Shown: positions 53,566 to 62,728 of the stretch, piece by piece | Layout: each line of letters begins with the position of its first letter | Position numbering within the stretch: position 1 is the first letter of the stretch | NCBI RefSeq assembly: GCF_001644035.1 | Contig: NZ_LUUG01000051.1 | Location: 1 to 64,000 of the forward strand | Direction of reading: 5' to 3' | Source of the DNA: Methylomonas methanica | Lineage (GTDB): Bacteria; Pseudomonadota; Gammaproteobacteria; Methylococcales; Methylomonadaceae | DNA length: 64,000 bases | The notes under the pieces: generated by a model | What the model saw: the letters and a program-made list of their open reading frames with translations, nothing else | What the model was told of the DNA's origin: nothing | The model's database searches: none | Program-made: the position numbers and the translations under genes

Positions 53566-54804
53566 ATGAAAACGCATTTTAAAACTTGGCTGTTAGCCTT
53601 AGTAGCACTCAGCGTATTGTCCGGTTTGCCTATATCAGCCGCCCAGGCCCATGGCGAAAAAGCCTTGGAACCCTTCATCCGTATGCGCACCATTCAGTGG
53701 TACGACGTGCAATGGTCCACGCAAACATTCAAGGTCAACGATGAAGTCAGCGTCAGCGGCAAGTTTCATGTCGCCGAGGATTGGCCGGTCAGTGTACCCA
53801 AGCCGGAAGCCAGCTTTTTGAATATTTCCACGCCAGGGCCGGTATTGATTCGCACCGAACGCTATCTGAACGGCAAACCCTGGACCAACTCGGTAGCCTT
53901 GCAACCGGGCGGCGATTACGATTTCAAAGTGGTGATGAAAGGCCGCTTGCCTGGGCGCTATCACATCCACCCATTTTTCAATTTAAAAGATGCCGGGCAA
54001 GTGATGGGCCCCGGCGTTTGGCTGGAAATCGGCGGGAACCCTGGCGACTTTAGCAATACGATTAAAACCATCAACGGTGAAATGATCGACATGGAAAGTT
54101 TCGGTTTTGCCAACGGCGTGTTCTGGCACCTGTTTTGGGGCGCATTGGCTGCGGCCTGGTTGTTATGGTGGGTGCGTCGGCCCTTGTTTATCAGCCGTTA
54201 CCGCATGCTGGATGCAGGCTTGGAACACGAACTGATTACGCCTCAGGATAAGTGGATAGCCAAGGTGGTGTTGGTCAGCGTGCCGGTCTTGGTGTTGGTG
54301 CTGAATGCCGTCACCGCCAATCGTTATCCGGATGCCATTCCACTGCAAGCCGGCTTGGATCAAATTCTGCCGTTACCGGCGCAAGTCAATGCCGGCACCG
54401 TCAATGTGGACACGCTAAAAGCGGAATACAACATCGCTCAGCGCGCCATGGTGTTGCAGGTCAAGGTCGATAACCGCAGCCAAGGCGCGGTGCGGATCGG
54501 CGAATTCGCCAGTTCCAACGTGCATTTTCTAAATGCCGATGTGGCCAATAGCGGTTACAACCCCGGCAAGGATGACGTCAGCAACAACGGCCTGAGCTTG
54601 GATAATGCCTCACCCATAGAGCCCGGCGAACAACGCACCGTCACCATCGAAGTGCGCGATGCCGCCTGGGAATCCGAGAGATTGGATGGTCTGATTCGTG
54701 ATGCGGATTCCCGATTGGGCGGCTTGTTGTTTCTTTACGACGACATGCTGGGCAAACGCTATATCTCCAGCATTTCCGCCGCCGTCATTCCCAAATTTAA
54801 TTAA
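53566..54804 (+). CDS. pxmB: pXMO subunit B (PmoB-like)
   Basis: 412 aa. A signal peptide ends AQAHGEKA, so the mature protein begins with the His of the pMMO CuB site (His33 in M. capsulatus). The other two CuB ligands (His137, His139) appear as YHIHPFF. The bis-His site is not complete: His48 in RTIHWYD of M. capsulatus is Gln here (RTIQWYD), while the His72 counterpart (GKFHV) is kept. Two periplasmic cupredoxin domains flank two membrane helices (about 185-203 and 225-245). The start has aaggag 8 bp upstream. Confidence 0.95.
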   Translation: MKTHFKTWLLALVALSVLSGLPISAAQAHGEKALEPFIRMRTIQWYDVQWSTQTFKVNDEVSVSGKFHVAEDWPVSVPKPEASFLNISTPGPVLIRTERYLNGKPWTNSVALQPGGDYDFKVVMKGRLPGRYHIHPFFNLKDAGQVMGPGVWLEIGGNPGDFSNTIKTINGEMIDMESFGFANGVFWHLFWGALAAAWLLWWVRRPLFISRYRMLDAGLEHELITPQDKWIAKVVLVSVPVLVLVLNAVTANRYPDAIPLQAGLDQILPLPAQVNAGTVNVDTLKAEYNIAQRAMVLQVKVDNRSQGAVRIGEFASSNVHFLNADVANSGYNPGKDDVSNNGLSLDNASPIEPGEQRTVTIEVRDAAWESERLDGLIRDADSRLGGLLFLYDDMLGKRYISSISAAVIPKFN

Positions 54805-54820
54805 TTCAGGAGCAAGAGTC

Positions 54821-55594
54821 ATGGCTACCACGACAGAACACGTTAGCTTAAGTACCGAAAACCCCAAATCATTGCCTTGGTATTTGATTGACTTACCCAA
54901 ATATTTGAAGGGATTTGGCTTTTTAACCATTATGTACATCAGTTTACGCCTGTATCAGGGCGCTTTTGCCATAGCGCACGGTCTTGATTCCTCGGAACCT
55001 GCGTTCGAACAGTATTGGATGCGACTGTTTTACATCGAGTTGGCAGTCATCGCTGCCGTTGCCAGCGGCTTTTGGGGTTACTTATGGACCACGCGCGACC
55101 GGAATCTGGATCAACTGGCACCCAAGGAAGAAATTCGGCGCTATTTCACGTTGACGATGTGGATCAGCATTTACACCTTTGCCGTGTATTGGGCGGGCAG
55201 TTATTTTGCCGAGCAGGACAACTCCTGGCACCAGGTAGCGATCCGCGATACGCCGTTTACCGCTAACCATATCATCGAGTTTTACTTTAACTTCCCGCTA
55301 TATGTGATCCTGGGTGGCTGTGCCTGGCTGTATGCCAGAACCCGCTTGCCCTTGTATGCCAAAGGCATCTCGCTGCCATTGACGCTAGCGGTGTTTGGAC
55401 CGTTCATGATCCTGGTCAGCGTCGGTTTCAACGAGTGGGGACATACCTTCTGGTTTAGAGAGGAATTCTTCGCGGCGCCGATTCATTGGGGTTTTGTGAT
55501 CGGCGTGTGGTTTGCTTTGGGCGTTGGTGGCATCCTGCTGCAAGGGGTGACCCGGCTGATTGAACTGCTGGATAAAATCGAAGACGCCAAATAA
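54821..55594 (+). CDS. pxmC: pXMO subunit C (PmoC/AmoC-like)
   Basis: 257 aa; the start at 54821 has aggag upstream and a longer frame runs back into pxmB without function. Helices and motifs as in PmoC: WGYLWTTRDRNLDQLAPKEE, RDTPFTANHIIEFYFNFP, YARTRLPLYAKGISLP, NEWGHTFWFREEFFAAPIHW. In the RDTDFTPSHIIEFY segment of canonical PmoC, the second Asp is Pro here (RDTPFTANH). The Asp and His residues that line the membrane metal site are otherwise in place. Completes the pxmABC operon; an MFS transporter gene follows at 8 bp. Confidence 0.95.
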   Translation: MATTTEHVSLSTENPKSLPWYLIDLPKYLKGFGFLTIMYISLRLYQGAFAIAHGLDSSEPAFEQYWMRLFYIELAVIAAVASGFWGYLWTTRDRNLDQLAPKEEIRRYFTLTMWISIYTFAVYWAGSYFAEQDNSWHQVAIRDTPFTANHIIEFYFNFPLYVILGGCAWLYARTRLPLYAKGISLPLTLAVFGPFMILVSVGFNEWGHTFWFREEFFAAPIHWGFVIGVWFALGVGGILLQGVTRLIELLDKIEDAK

Positions 55595-55601
55595 GTTCAG
55601 C

Positions 55602-56831
55602 ATGAGTGTTTCAATGGGACGTAGCGCACCGAGTCGCGTGCATTATGCCTGGACCGTATTGGCGGTGACATTCCTGTGTTTGTTTGTTGCCGCCGCACTC
55701 CGCGCCGTACCCGGCATTTTGCTGCTGTCCCTGGAACAGGAGTTTGGCTGGAGCCGGCCGGCGATTAGCGGCGCGGTAGCGATTAATCTGCTGATATTCG
55801 GCTTATCCGGGCCGTGGTTGGGTCGATGGATGGATATTTACGGCCCCAAACGGGTTTGCGTCGTCAGTATTGCGTTGTTGGCTTTGGCGGCCGCTGCCTG
55901 TACGACGGTGAGCGAATTGTGGCAATTCTATCTGCTGTGGGGCCTTATCGCCGGTATCGGCTCGGGCGGCACCTCGATTGTATTGGCTTCGACCTTAGTC
56001 AATCGCTGGTTTCGTCAGCGGCGCGGCTTGGCGATGGGCATTCTTGGCGCGGCGTTTTCCTCCGGTCAGTTGATCTTTATGCCGTTGGTGATGCAAATCA
56101 ATATGGTATTCGGATGGCGGCCGGCTATTTTGTTATTGGCGGGCCTTTTGGGCTGGATCGTGTTGCCGCTTTGCGCTTGGCTACTCGCCGACGAGCCACG
56201 TCGAAAAGGTTTGCGAGCCTATGGTGAGAGCGGTGCTGAAAGCGCCGACAGTCCCTCCGAGCTCATACCGATGCGGAAAGTAGTCGTGCAAGGCCCGTTT
56301 TGGCTGTTGGCGATCAGCTTTGCAATCTGCGGTTTTACGACATCCGGACTGTTTCAAACACATCTGATTCCGCACGGTATCGAGCATGGTTTTAACGAGA
56401 TGACGATGGCGATGTCGCTCGGGTTGATGGGGGCGACCGACATCGTCGGCACCTTACTTTCCGGCTGGCTATGCGACCGGTTTAATCACCGCAATTTGCT
56501 TGCGAGTTATTATGCCTTGCGCGGTATCTCGTTGCTGAGCCTGCCTTATGTGGAAACCACCGAGCAACTGATGCTGTTTTCGGTGGTGTACGGCTTGAAC
56601 TGGTTATCGACGGTGCCTGTTACTTCGGCGTTAACCGCCGACCTGTTTGGAAAACGCAATGTTGGCGTAGTGTTCGGCTGGATTTGCTGCGCGCATCAAT
56701 TCGGTGCTGCGTCAGCATCGTATTCCGCAGGTTACCTGCATAGCGTATTGGGAAATTATCACCTGGCTTTCCTGGGGGCAGGTGTATTTGCACTATCGGC
56801 AACCCTGATTGTGGTTAGAGTTCGCGGTTAG
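55602..56831 (+). CDS. MFS transporter, oxalate/formate antiporter-like
   Basis: 409 aa with about 12 membrane helices, typical MFS pattern (QEFGWSRPAISGAVAINLLI, GRWMDIYGPKRVCVVSI, GSGGTSIVLASTLVNRWFRQ, RRGLAMGILGAAFSSGQLIF, DIVGTLLSGWLCDRFNHRNL). The combination suggests monocarboxylate or OFA-type transport. Start chosen at 55602, 8 bp after pxmC, hence probably co-transcribed with pxm; another ATG is 12 bp further. No ribosome-binding site is convincing. Substrate unknown. Confidence 0.85.
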   Translation: MSVSMGRSAPSRVHYAWTVLAVTFLCLFVAAALRAVPGILLLSLEQEFGWSRPAISGAVAINLLIFGLSGPWLGRWMDIYGPKRVCVVSIALLALAAAACTTVSELWQFYLLWGLIAGIGSGGTSIVLASTLVNRWFRQRRGLAMGILGAAFSSGQLIFMPLVMQINMVFGWRPAILLLAGLLGWIVLPLCAWLLADEPRRKGLRAYGESGAESADSPSELIPMRKVVVQGPFWLLAISFAICGFTTSGLFQTHLIPHGIEHGFNEMTMAMSLGLMGATDIVGTLLSGWLCDRFNHRNLLASYYALRGISLLSLPYVETTEQLMLFSVVYGLNWLSTVPVTSALTADLFGKRNVGVVFGWICCAHQFGAASASYSAGYLHSVLGNYHLAFLGAGVFALSATLIVVRVRG

Positions 56832-56938
56832 GGCGTGTAGACGAGTTGCGTAAATCGAAGATCTAGCTGTGTCGGCCGAGCCGATAAGCTATTGCCGGTA
56901 TAACAACAGGCGGCAAAGACTGTTTAGGATCGATACTC

Positions 56939-57547
56939 TTACAATCGGCAGGCCTCATAGATCCGGGCGAGCTCCAGTAGATTCGTCGCGCCGGTTTTCT
57001 CCATCACTTTGGCGCGGTGGATTTCAACGGTGCGGTGACTAATGCCCAAGTGCCGGGCTATTTCTTTGTTGGTGAGACCGGCCACCACCATCCCCATAAT
57101 CTCGAGTTCGCGTGAAGTCAGACCGTTTAGCCGATCACACAACGCTTGCCCTTTTATGGCTTGTGCGTAAGTGTTGATTTCGCTCTGTAGTGCTGCCTGC
57201 ACTCTGTCGAGCAACAGCTCGGTACTGACCGGTTTGGTCAGAAAATCAACAGCTCCCGCCTTCATCGCGCGCACCGTCATCGGTATGTCGCCATACGCGG
57301 TCAGGAAAATAATAGGGAGATGAATGTGGCGGCGGATAAGTTCGGCTTGCAGCTCATGACCATCCAGACCCGGCATGTTGACATCCAGCACCAGGCAGCC
57401 GGGCTGGTCCGGGCAGTAGCTTTCCAGAAAGCATTCGGCGCTGGCAAAGGTTTGGTATGCAAGTTCTGCGGTCTCGAACACCAAGCCCAGACTATCGCGG
57501 ACCGCATCATCGTCATCCACCACGAATACGCAAGGCTGAGTATTCAT
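56939..57547 (-). CDS. FixJ/NarL-type response regulator
   Basis: 202 aa. The receiver (DDDDAVRDSLG, phosphoacceptor in CLVLDVNMPGLDG, FLTKPV) is followed by a LuxR/FixJ-type HTH (GLTSRELEIMGMVVAGLTNK, EIARHLGISHRTVEIHRAKV). The start at 57547 overlaps the kinase stop by 4 bp, so it is the cognate partner. The target genes are not known. Confidence 0.92.
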   Translation of the reverse strand: MNTQPCVFVVDDDDAVRDSLGLVFETAELAYQTFASAECFLESYCPDQPGCLVLDVNMPGLDGHELQAELIRRHIHLPIIFLTAYGDIPMTVRAMKAGAVDFLTKPVSTELLLDRVQAALQSEINTYAQAIKGQALCDRLNGLTSRELEIMGMVVAGLTNKEIARHLGISHRTVEIHRAKVMEKTGATNLLELARIYEACRL

Positions 57548-60500
57548 TTCGCAAACGGTAAGGTTAAGAACAGGGTCAGGCCGTCGCCGACATTCCGCTG
57601 GGCCCACATATTACCGCCATGGGCTTGAATCAAGGCGCGGCTGATGGCCAAGCCCATACCCAGTCCTGCCGGTTTGGTCGAGTAGAAGGGTTGAAACAGG
57701 GTTTTCAGGGCAATGGCATCCGCCAAGCCTTTACCGCTGTCACAAACAGAGACTAAGGCCATATCCGGGTCGTCAGCGTATCGACCGGTGGTTACGCGCA
57801 GCACCTCAGTGAGTTTGCCCTGTTCCTGCATCGCTTCCAGACCATTGCTGATCAGATTGACGAGCACCTTTTGAATTTGCAGTGCATTGACCGTCATCTG
57901 CGGTAAGTCGGCGGCGAGGTCCAGTTCTATGTTGAAAGTGTCTAAGGTTCTGTCATTTTTCACAAACGCGCAGGCTTCTGTCACTAAAAAGTTAATATCT
58001 ACCGGTTCACCGACGGTCTCGGTTTTATTCAAATGGCTGAATAGCTGCCGGATTACTTCGCCGGCACGCTGAGCTTGTTGCACACAGGCTTCCAGCACGT
58101 GATTGAGTTTTTGCGAATCCGGTTTTTCTGATTGATACAGCCGCAACGCCACATCGGCATACGAGGAAATGGCGGCCAGCGGTTGATTAAGTTCGTGGGC
58201 AATTGCCGCTATCGTCTGCGTCGCCAGCGACACCCGAAATGACTGTTCCATCCTATTCCGGCGTTCGCTCAATTCCCTGGTGATTTTATAGTCGGTGATG
58301 TCGAAATTGATGCCCAGCAGTCGATAAGGCCGGTTATTTTTGTCGTGCAATAAGCTGCCGCGCGCATGGATCCAGCGATAGGAGCCATTCTTGTGGCGCA
58401 AGCGGAATTCCAGTTCGTAGGCGGACAGATGCCCGGACAGATAGTCTTCGGTGCTTGCCAAGACCAATGCCCGATCATCCGGATGCAATCGAGATTCCCA
58501 TTCTTCCCACCGGTTCAATAACTCATGGTCATCAAAACCGATTTGCCGTTTCCATTCCGGCGAGAGAAATAAGGTTTGCGGCACTAAGTCCCAGTCCCAA
58601 TAACCCGCGTTCACTTCGTCGATGATCAGCGCCAGACGGGTCTCGGTATGTTGCAATTCCGCATGGGCGCGCTTCAGTTCGGTAATGTCTACATGCGTAA
58701 TAATCATGCCCTGGAAACCTTGAGTAATGCGTTTGGCATGCATCATAAACCATAGCTCGCCAAGGTCGGTCCGACACGGATATTCCATCATAAATTCCTG
58801 CTGATGCCCGGCTATCAGGGTCTCAAGACCGGTCAAAGCCTTTTGCGCGTCCCGGTCGCCTGCCGCCGACGAGCGACGGCAAACCTCAAGGTAATTGGCG
58901 CCCTCTGACAATTGGCTGGGCGAACCGCCGTTCTCGATAGCAAAGCAATCCCAGGGCGCGTTGACCGTAGTCACTATGCCCAGATCGTCGAGCACCGCCA
59001 CATGTGCGGGCAGCGAATTCAGGACACAGCGCACGAAAGCCTCGCTGCGGCGCAGAGCGTCATCAGCCACTTTGAGCGGTGTAATGTCCAAAAATGCACC
59101 AACGGCCCCGCGCGGTTGACCCTTATCGTCCAGCAAGGGCGATGCATTGGACACCACGGTAATGACTTTGCCGTCCGGGCGGATTATATCCAGAGTCTCG
59201 TCGCTCACCACTTCTCCCCGGCAAGCACGCTGGATCGGAAGATCTTCGGCGGCCAGCGGATAGCCGTTTTGCAATACCGTTATGGCCGGCGGGTTCTCGT
59301 TGGACAGTGAAAGTTCCGAGGTGGGGGGCAAGCCTAACATCTGCTCGTTAGCCTGGTTTCCACGAATATGTTGCCCGCTTTTGTCACCGGAGATGGCGAG
59401 CCCAATGGGTACCGTGTTGTAAATAACCTGCATTTCCTCCAGGCGGCGCTGCAAGCGTTGGTTCAATAGGGCAATTTTCTGCTCGGACAGTTTTCGCTCT
59501 TCGATGTCGATAACATGCACCACAATACCTTTCAGCCTACCCGTTTCATCAGCGTTCGGAATATAGGTCGCATGCACCCAGCGGGGTTTGCCGCTGCCAT
59601 AGGGGATTTGCTGATCAAAGCTAACCTGCTCGCCCGCCAATGCCCGTTCCAGATACGGCCGGACGACGTCCCACGCCGCGACACCCAGAATATCGGGCAC
59701 GGTGCGGCCGATAACCTGCTCCGGCGGGATGCCGAACCAGTGTTCGTAAGTCGCATTTACGCGCACATAGCGAAAATTGACATCCAAATAGGCGATCAGC
59801 GCCGGCGTGGCATCCATAATCAGTTGCAGTTCTCTATCCTGATCTCGATATACCGATTCAGCCTGTTTTCGCGCGGTAATATCCTGAAGATAGCCATGCC
59901 ATAAAATGCTGCCGCCCTGTTCCAGCATGGGCATGGAGTGACCTTCTATCCAAATTTCGCCTTTAATGGGATGTTGGTAGCGAAAGGTGTCGCGCCAAGG
60001 TTCAAGGCTACGCGCGGATTCGCTGATAGTTTCGTTGATAAGCTTGATGTCGTCGGGATGAACTCTGGCAAATACCGGACTAAAGTCCTCTGCCACCGCT
60101 TCGGGTGGTAAGCCGTACAAGGATTCAAGCGCCTGACTGGCGTAAGGCATGCTGGCCGAACCATCCGCAGCCAAACGGAACGAGCAAATAACGCCGGGTA
60201 CGGAAGCCGCCACCTTGGACAGCTGATCCTGCAAATGACGTTCGGCTTGAAGGAGGCAGCGCCCGCCCGCATCGCGCAGGATAAGGGTATACAAGGTTTG
60301 CCCGCCAGTACCGATCTCGGAAATGGCGGCTTCTATCGGAAACTCCTCGCCGTCAGCGCGTACACCGGTCATGGTGCGAAGCTCACTTACCTGATGACCG
60401 GTATCGTCTCCTGGCTTTGGCGCGGAATAATTTATCGGAAAACCAACGGGAATAAAGCGTTCGAGCGCGTCGCCAATGGCTTGATCCGCGCGGCAGCCGA

Positions 60501-61179
60501 ACATGTTAGCGGCTGCGGCATTGAATAACACGATACGGTATTTTGAGTCGATGCAGACGATTGCATCCCGCGCCGATTCGACAAGCGCCGCGCACAGCGA
60601 CGGGCTTTCCGCCGGCATCGATTCTGCTTGCTTTTGCCGAGTGATATCGGTGAGGGCAATGCGCAATTCCGGCTGCTTGGCGAGATCGGCGACCATTAGG
60701 CAGTCGAGCCTGGCATGGAACACCGAGCTATCGCCACGCTGCATTTGCAATTCGCAAGATTGATTTTCGCTGCTCTGTTGAATCTGCAATAAATGCCGAT
60801 GCCAAAAATCGCGGCTCTGATCGGCAATCAAGCTTGAAAAATGACGGCCAATCAAGTTTTGGCGCTCAACAGCCAGCAACGTGGCGGCAGTAAAGTTTAT
60901 GTCGGAGATTAAATTGTCCGGGCTGAGCGTCAGATAGGCGAGCGGGGCGAAATCGTAAAGATGTTGGAAGTGGTCTCGCGACTGCTGAAGCATTTGTTGG
61001 GCCTGCATGAGCGATTCATTCTGTCTCTCCAATTCAACCTGACGCACGTGCAGTTCATGCAAAGTTTTCTCTGAAATATCCTGGGAATACGTGGTTTTGT
61101 TTGTGTTTGGACGTCTGTTCTCCGCTTCCGGTCGAGAAGGACTTTCAGTGTATGCAGACTTATAACGCTCGTCAGTCAT
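57544..61179 (-). CDS. Multi-PAS hybrid-free sensor histidine kinase (about seven PAS domains)
   Basis: 1211 aa with no membrane segment. A coiled coil (about 35-70) is followed by about seven PAS domains in a row: near 70-185 (FAPLAYLTLSPDNLISDIN), 200-315 (ESARDAIVCIDSKYRIVLFN), 320-440 (PAS_3-type, ending QDITARK), 445-560 (ATPALIAYLDVNFRYVRVN), 570-700, 705-830 and 845-965 (PAS_3-type, ending NFDITDYK). Then a FixL-like kinase core, His in IAHELNQPLAAISSYADVAL, NLISNGLEAM and GLGMGLAISRALI. Cytosolic PAS kinases of this type often sense oxygen, redox or small ligands. Paired with the FixJ-like regulator; ggaag precedes the ATG. Confidence 0.92.
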   Translation of the reverse strand: MTDERYKSAYTESPSRPEAENRRPNTNKTTYSQDISEKTLHELHVRQVELERQNESLMQAQQMLQQSRDHFQHLYDFAPLAYLTLSPDNLISDINFTAATLLAVERQNLIGRHFSSLIADQSRDFWHRHLLQIQQSSENQSCELQMQRGDSSVFHARLDCLMVADLAKQPELRIALTDITRQKQAESMPAESPSLCAALVESARDAIVCIDSKYRIVLFNAAAANMFGCRADQAIGDALERFIPVGFPINYSAPKPGDDTGHQVSELRTMTGVRADGEEFPIEAAISEIGTGGQTLYTLILRDAGGRCLLQAERHLQDQLSKVAASVPGVICSFRLAADGSASMPYASQALESLYGLPPEAVAEDFSPVFARVHPDDIKLINETISESARSLEPWRDTFRYQHPIKGEIWIEGHSMPMLEQGGSILWHGYLQDITARKQAESVYRDQDRELQLIMDATPALIAYLDVNFRYVRVNATYEHWFGIPPEQVIGRTVPDILGVAAWDVVRPYLERALAGEQVSFDQQIPYGSGKPRWVHATYIPNADETGRLKGIVVHVIDIEERKLSEQKIALLNQRLQRRLEEMQVIYNTVPIGLAISGDKSGQHIRGNQANEQMLGLPPTSELSLSNENPPAITVLQNGYPLAAEDLPIQRACRGEVVSDETLDIIRPDGKVITVVSNASPLLDDKGQPRGAVGAFLDITPLKVADDALRRSEAFVRCVLNSLPAHVAVLDDLGIVTTVNAPWDCFAIENGGSPSQLSEGANYLEVCRRSSAAGDRDAQKALTGLETLIAGHQQEFMMEYPCRTDLGELWFMMHAKRITQGFQGMIITHVDITELKRAHAELQHTETRLALIIDEVNAGYWDWDLVPQTLFLSPEWKRQIGFDDHELLNRWEEWESRLHPDDRALVLASTEDYLSGHLSAYELEFRLRHKNGSYRWIHARGSLLHDKNNRPYRLLGINFDITDYKITRELSERRNRMEQSFRVSLATQTIAAIAHELNQPLAAISSYADVALRLYQSEKPDSQKLNHVLEACVQQAQRAGEVIRQLFSHLNKTETVGEPVDINFLVTEACAFVKNDRTLDTFNIELDLAADLPQMTVNALQIQKVLVNLISNGLEAMQEQGKLTEVLRVTTGRYADDPDMALVSVCDSGKGLADAIALKTLFQPFYSTKPAGLGMGLAISRALIQAHGGNMWAQRNVGDGLTLFLTLPFAK

Positions 61180-61828
61180 GAGACATCTTCCATTTTGGAC
61201 AGCATTGAGACCGCTTCAGGCTTATCTTCGATGGGTGTAACTCAAGCCGTATGGTGCGGATGTGGGTCGCCGGGAAGCCCTGTTCCGGCAAAGCTAGCAA
61301 AAGATGGGGTCAGCAACAGGGTGTTAATACCTGGCCCAAAGCCGAAATAGCCGGTCTTAGTTTGTGATGATAGATACCTAGGCCGGGCATCTCGCCCCAG
61401 TTCGCGCGGAAGTATGCTGGCGAAAAATTAACCCTGTCAAACTTATCTTTAATGTCGGTATCTTTTACCCATTTGTAATTATTCAGCGAACCCGTTGTAG
61501 GGGCGAATTCATTCGGCCATAGGCTTCAATACCAGCAAACAGGCGCATGAATTCGCCGCAACATGAAAACCTGTCAGCGTTGAAGAGTTGCTAGTGCGCC
61601 GATAGAAGTCTTGGTGCCGCCCGGCAGTCCTCATGGCGCCGGGTTTCGCGGAAATGGCGGTTATAGGTAATTTGCGGGCAGGGTTAATAATCAGACTTCA
61701 GCCTAAGTAGCAGTACGTATTTTTACCAGATAGCCGCTGTGTTAAAACACACCATGCTGGTATGGATTTACCGTTTTAGCAAAGTGAAGACGTGATGCAG
61801 CCGCAGCCAAACGAACCGGAAATGACTG
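61180..61828. other. 649-bp intergenic region with inverted repeat, no gene
   Basis: No supported ORF. gcgaattcat (61503-61512) and atgaattcgc (61547-61556) are perfect inverted copies, part of a gtaggggcgaattcattcgg-type dispersed repeat. The sequence gggttaataat at 61682-61692 resembles the end of the MITE-like elements but no full copy is present. The promoter regions of the divergent kinase and Crp/Fnr genes lie here. Confidence 0.4.
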
Positions 61829-62641
61829 ATGAGTGAAATGGACAATCCAAGACAAAACCAGCTTCTCGCCATGCTGCCCGAACCCAATTATGCGTATGTT
61901 TCAAGCTTGCTGGAACGGGTTGAAATGTGCTGCGGCGATGTCCTGTGCGAACCGGATGAAGCATTACGTTATGTCTACTTCCCCGTAACCGGCGTGATAG
62001 CCAAGCTTTACTTCACGGAGAATGGCGCCTCCAGCGAACTGGCTTTGATCGGCAACGAAGGCATGCTGGGCATATCGCTGTTCATGGGCGGGGAATCCAT
62101 GCCGCATCAAGCTCTAGTCGTGATGCCGGGCTACGCCTATCGGTTGCGCAGGAGCCTATTTGAGGAGGAAATTGAGCGAATAGGCGGACAGCGTAGCGGG
62201 GCGCTACACGGCATGTTACTCCGCTATACCCAGGCATTGATTACACATATGACGCAGATAGCGGCCTGCAACCGGCATCATTCAATCGAACAGCAATTCT
62301 CCCGCTGGCTGCTGATGATCCTGGACCGGCAGAGCGGTAGCGAGATAGCAATAACGCAACAATCCATCGCCAGCCTATTGGGCGTGCGCCGCGAAGGCAT
62401 CACCGAGGCTGCCGGGAAATTACAGCAAGCCGGGGTAATTCGGTATTGCCGTGGTCACATCAGCGTACTGGAGCGCACGGGCCTGGAAGCGCAAAGTTGC
62501 GAGTGTTATCAGGTCATCAAAAACGAGTTTGCTCGGCTACGGGCTATTAACGCCAATCCGTCGCCGCTGTCCAGACCGCTTGTTGCAATAACGACTTATG
62601 GACGTGCCAAAGATCTCAGGAAGCGCTACGCGTTTGGCTGA
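61829..62641 (+). CDS. Crp/Fnr-family transcriptional regulator
   Basis: 270 aa. An N-terminal cyclic-nucleotide-binding-like domain (LRYVYFPVTGVIAKLYFTE, ALIGNEGMLGISLFMGGES) and a C-terminal winged helix (ITQQSIASLLGVRREGITEA, AGKLQQAGVIRYCRGHIS). Cys residues cluster in EMCCGDVLCEP, followed by AACNRHH, but they are not spaced like the FNR iron-sulfur site; they might still be redox-active. Another ATG is 9 bp further. Upstream of a PAS sensor gene. Confidence 0.85.
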   Translation: MSEMDNPRQNQLLAMLPEPNYAYVSSLLERVEMCCGDVLCEPDEALRYVYFPVTGVIAKLYFTENGASSELALIGNEGMLGISLFMGGESMPHQALVVMPGYAYRLRRSLFEEEIERIGGQRSGALHGMLLRYTQALITHMTQIAACNRHHSIEQQFSRWLLMILDRQSGSEIAITQQSIASLLGVRREGITEAAGKLQQAGVIRYCRGHISVLERTGLEAQSCECYQVIKNEFARLRAINANPSPLSRPLVAITTYGRAKDLRKRYAFG

Positions 62642-62661
62642 TAAAGCCTACCGGCGGTGAG

Positions 62662-62727
62662 AAATCGCCCAGTGGTTTTGTCTGGTCACTCCGGCTATTG
62701 AAACCCAGTCACCGTAGGGGGCGATTT
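62662..62727 (+). promoter_or_regulatory. Possible RBS-sequestering hairpin in the leader of the PAS sensor gene
   Basis: aaatcgccc (62662-62670) pairs perfectly with gggcgattt (62719-62727), whose left part is the ribosome-binding site (aggggg, 62716-62721). The start codon is at 62729. Pairing would block translation, so this could be a translational switch. The inner loop also contains an agtg/cact pair. Only the complementarity is seen. Confidence 0.4.
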
Positions 62728-62728
62728 T

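Noticed and set aside
52801-55594. Canonical pmoCAB or amoCAB operon
   Set aside because: The gene order is A-B-C and the sequences diverge from PmoA/PmoB/PmoC at known positions, which matches pxmABC instead.
61669-61692. Third copy of the MITE-like element
   Set aside because: Only a short end-like match (gggttaataat) is present, without the opposite end or inner palindromes.
61829-62641. FNR-type oxygen-sensing iron-sulfur site
   Set aside because: Cys residues are present but their number and spacing do not match the four-Cys FNR pattern.
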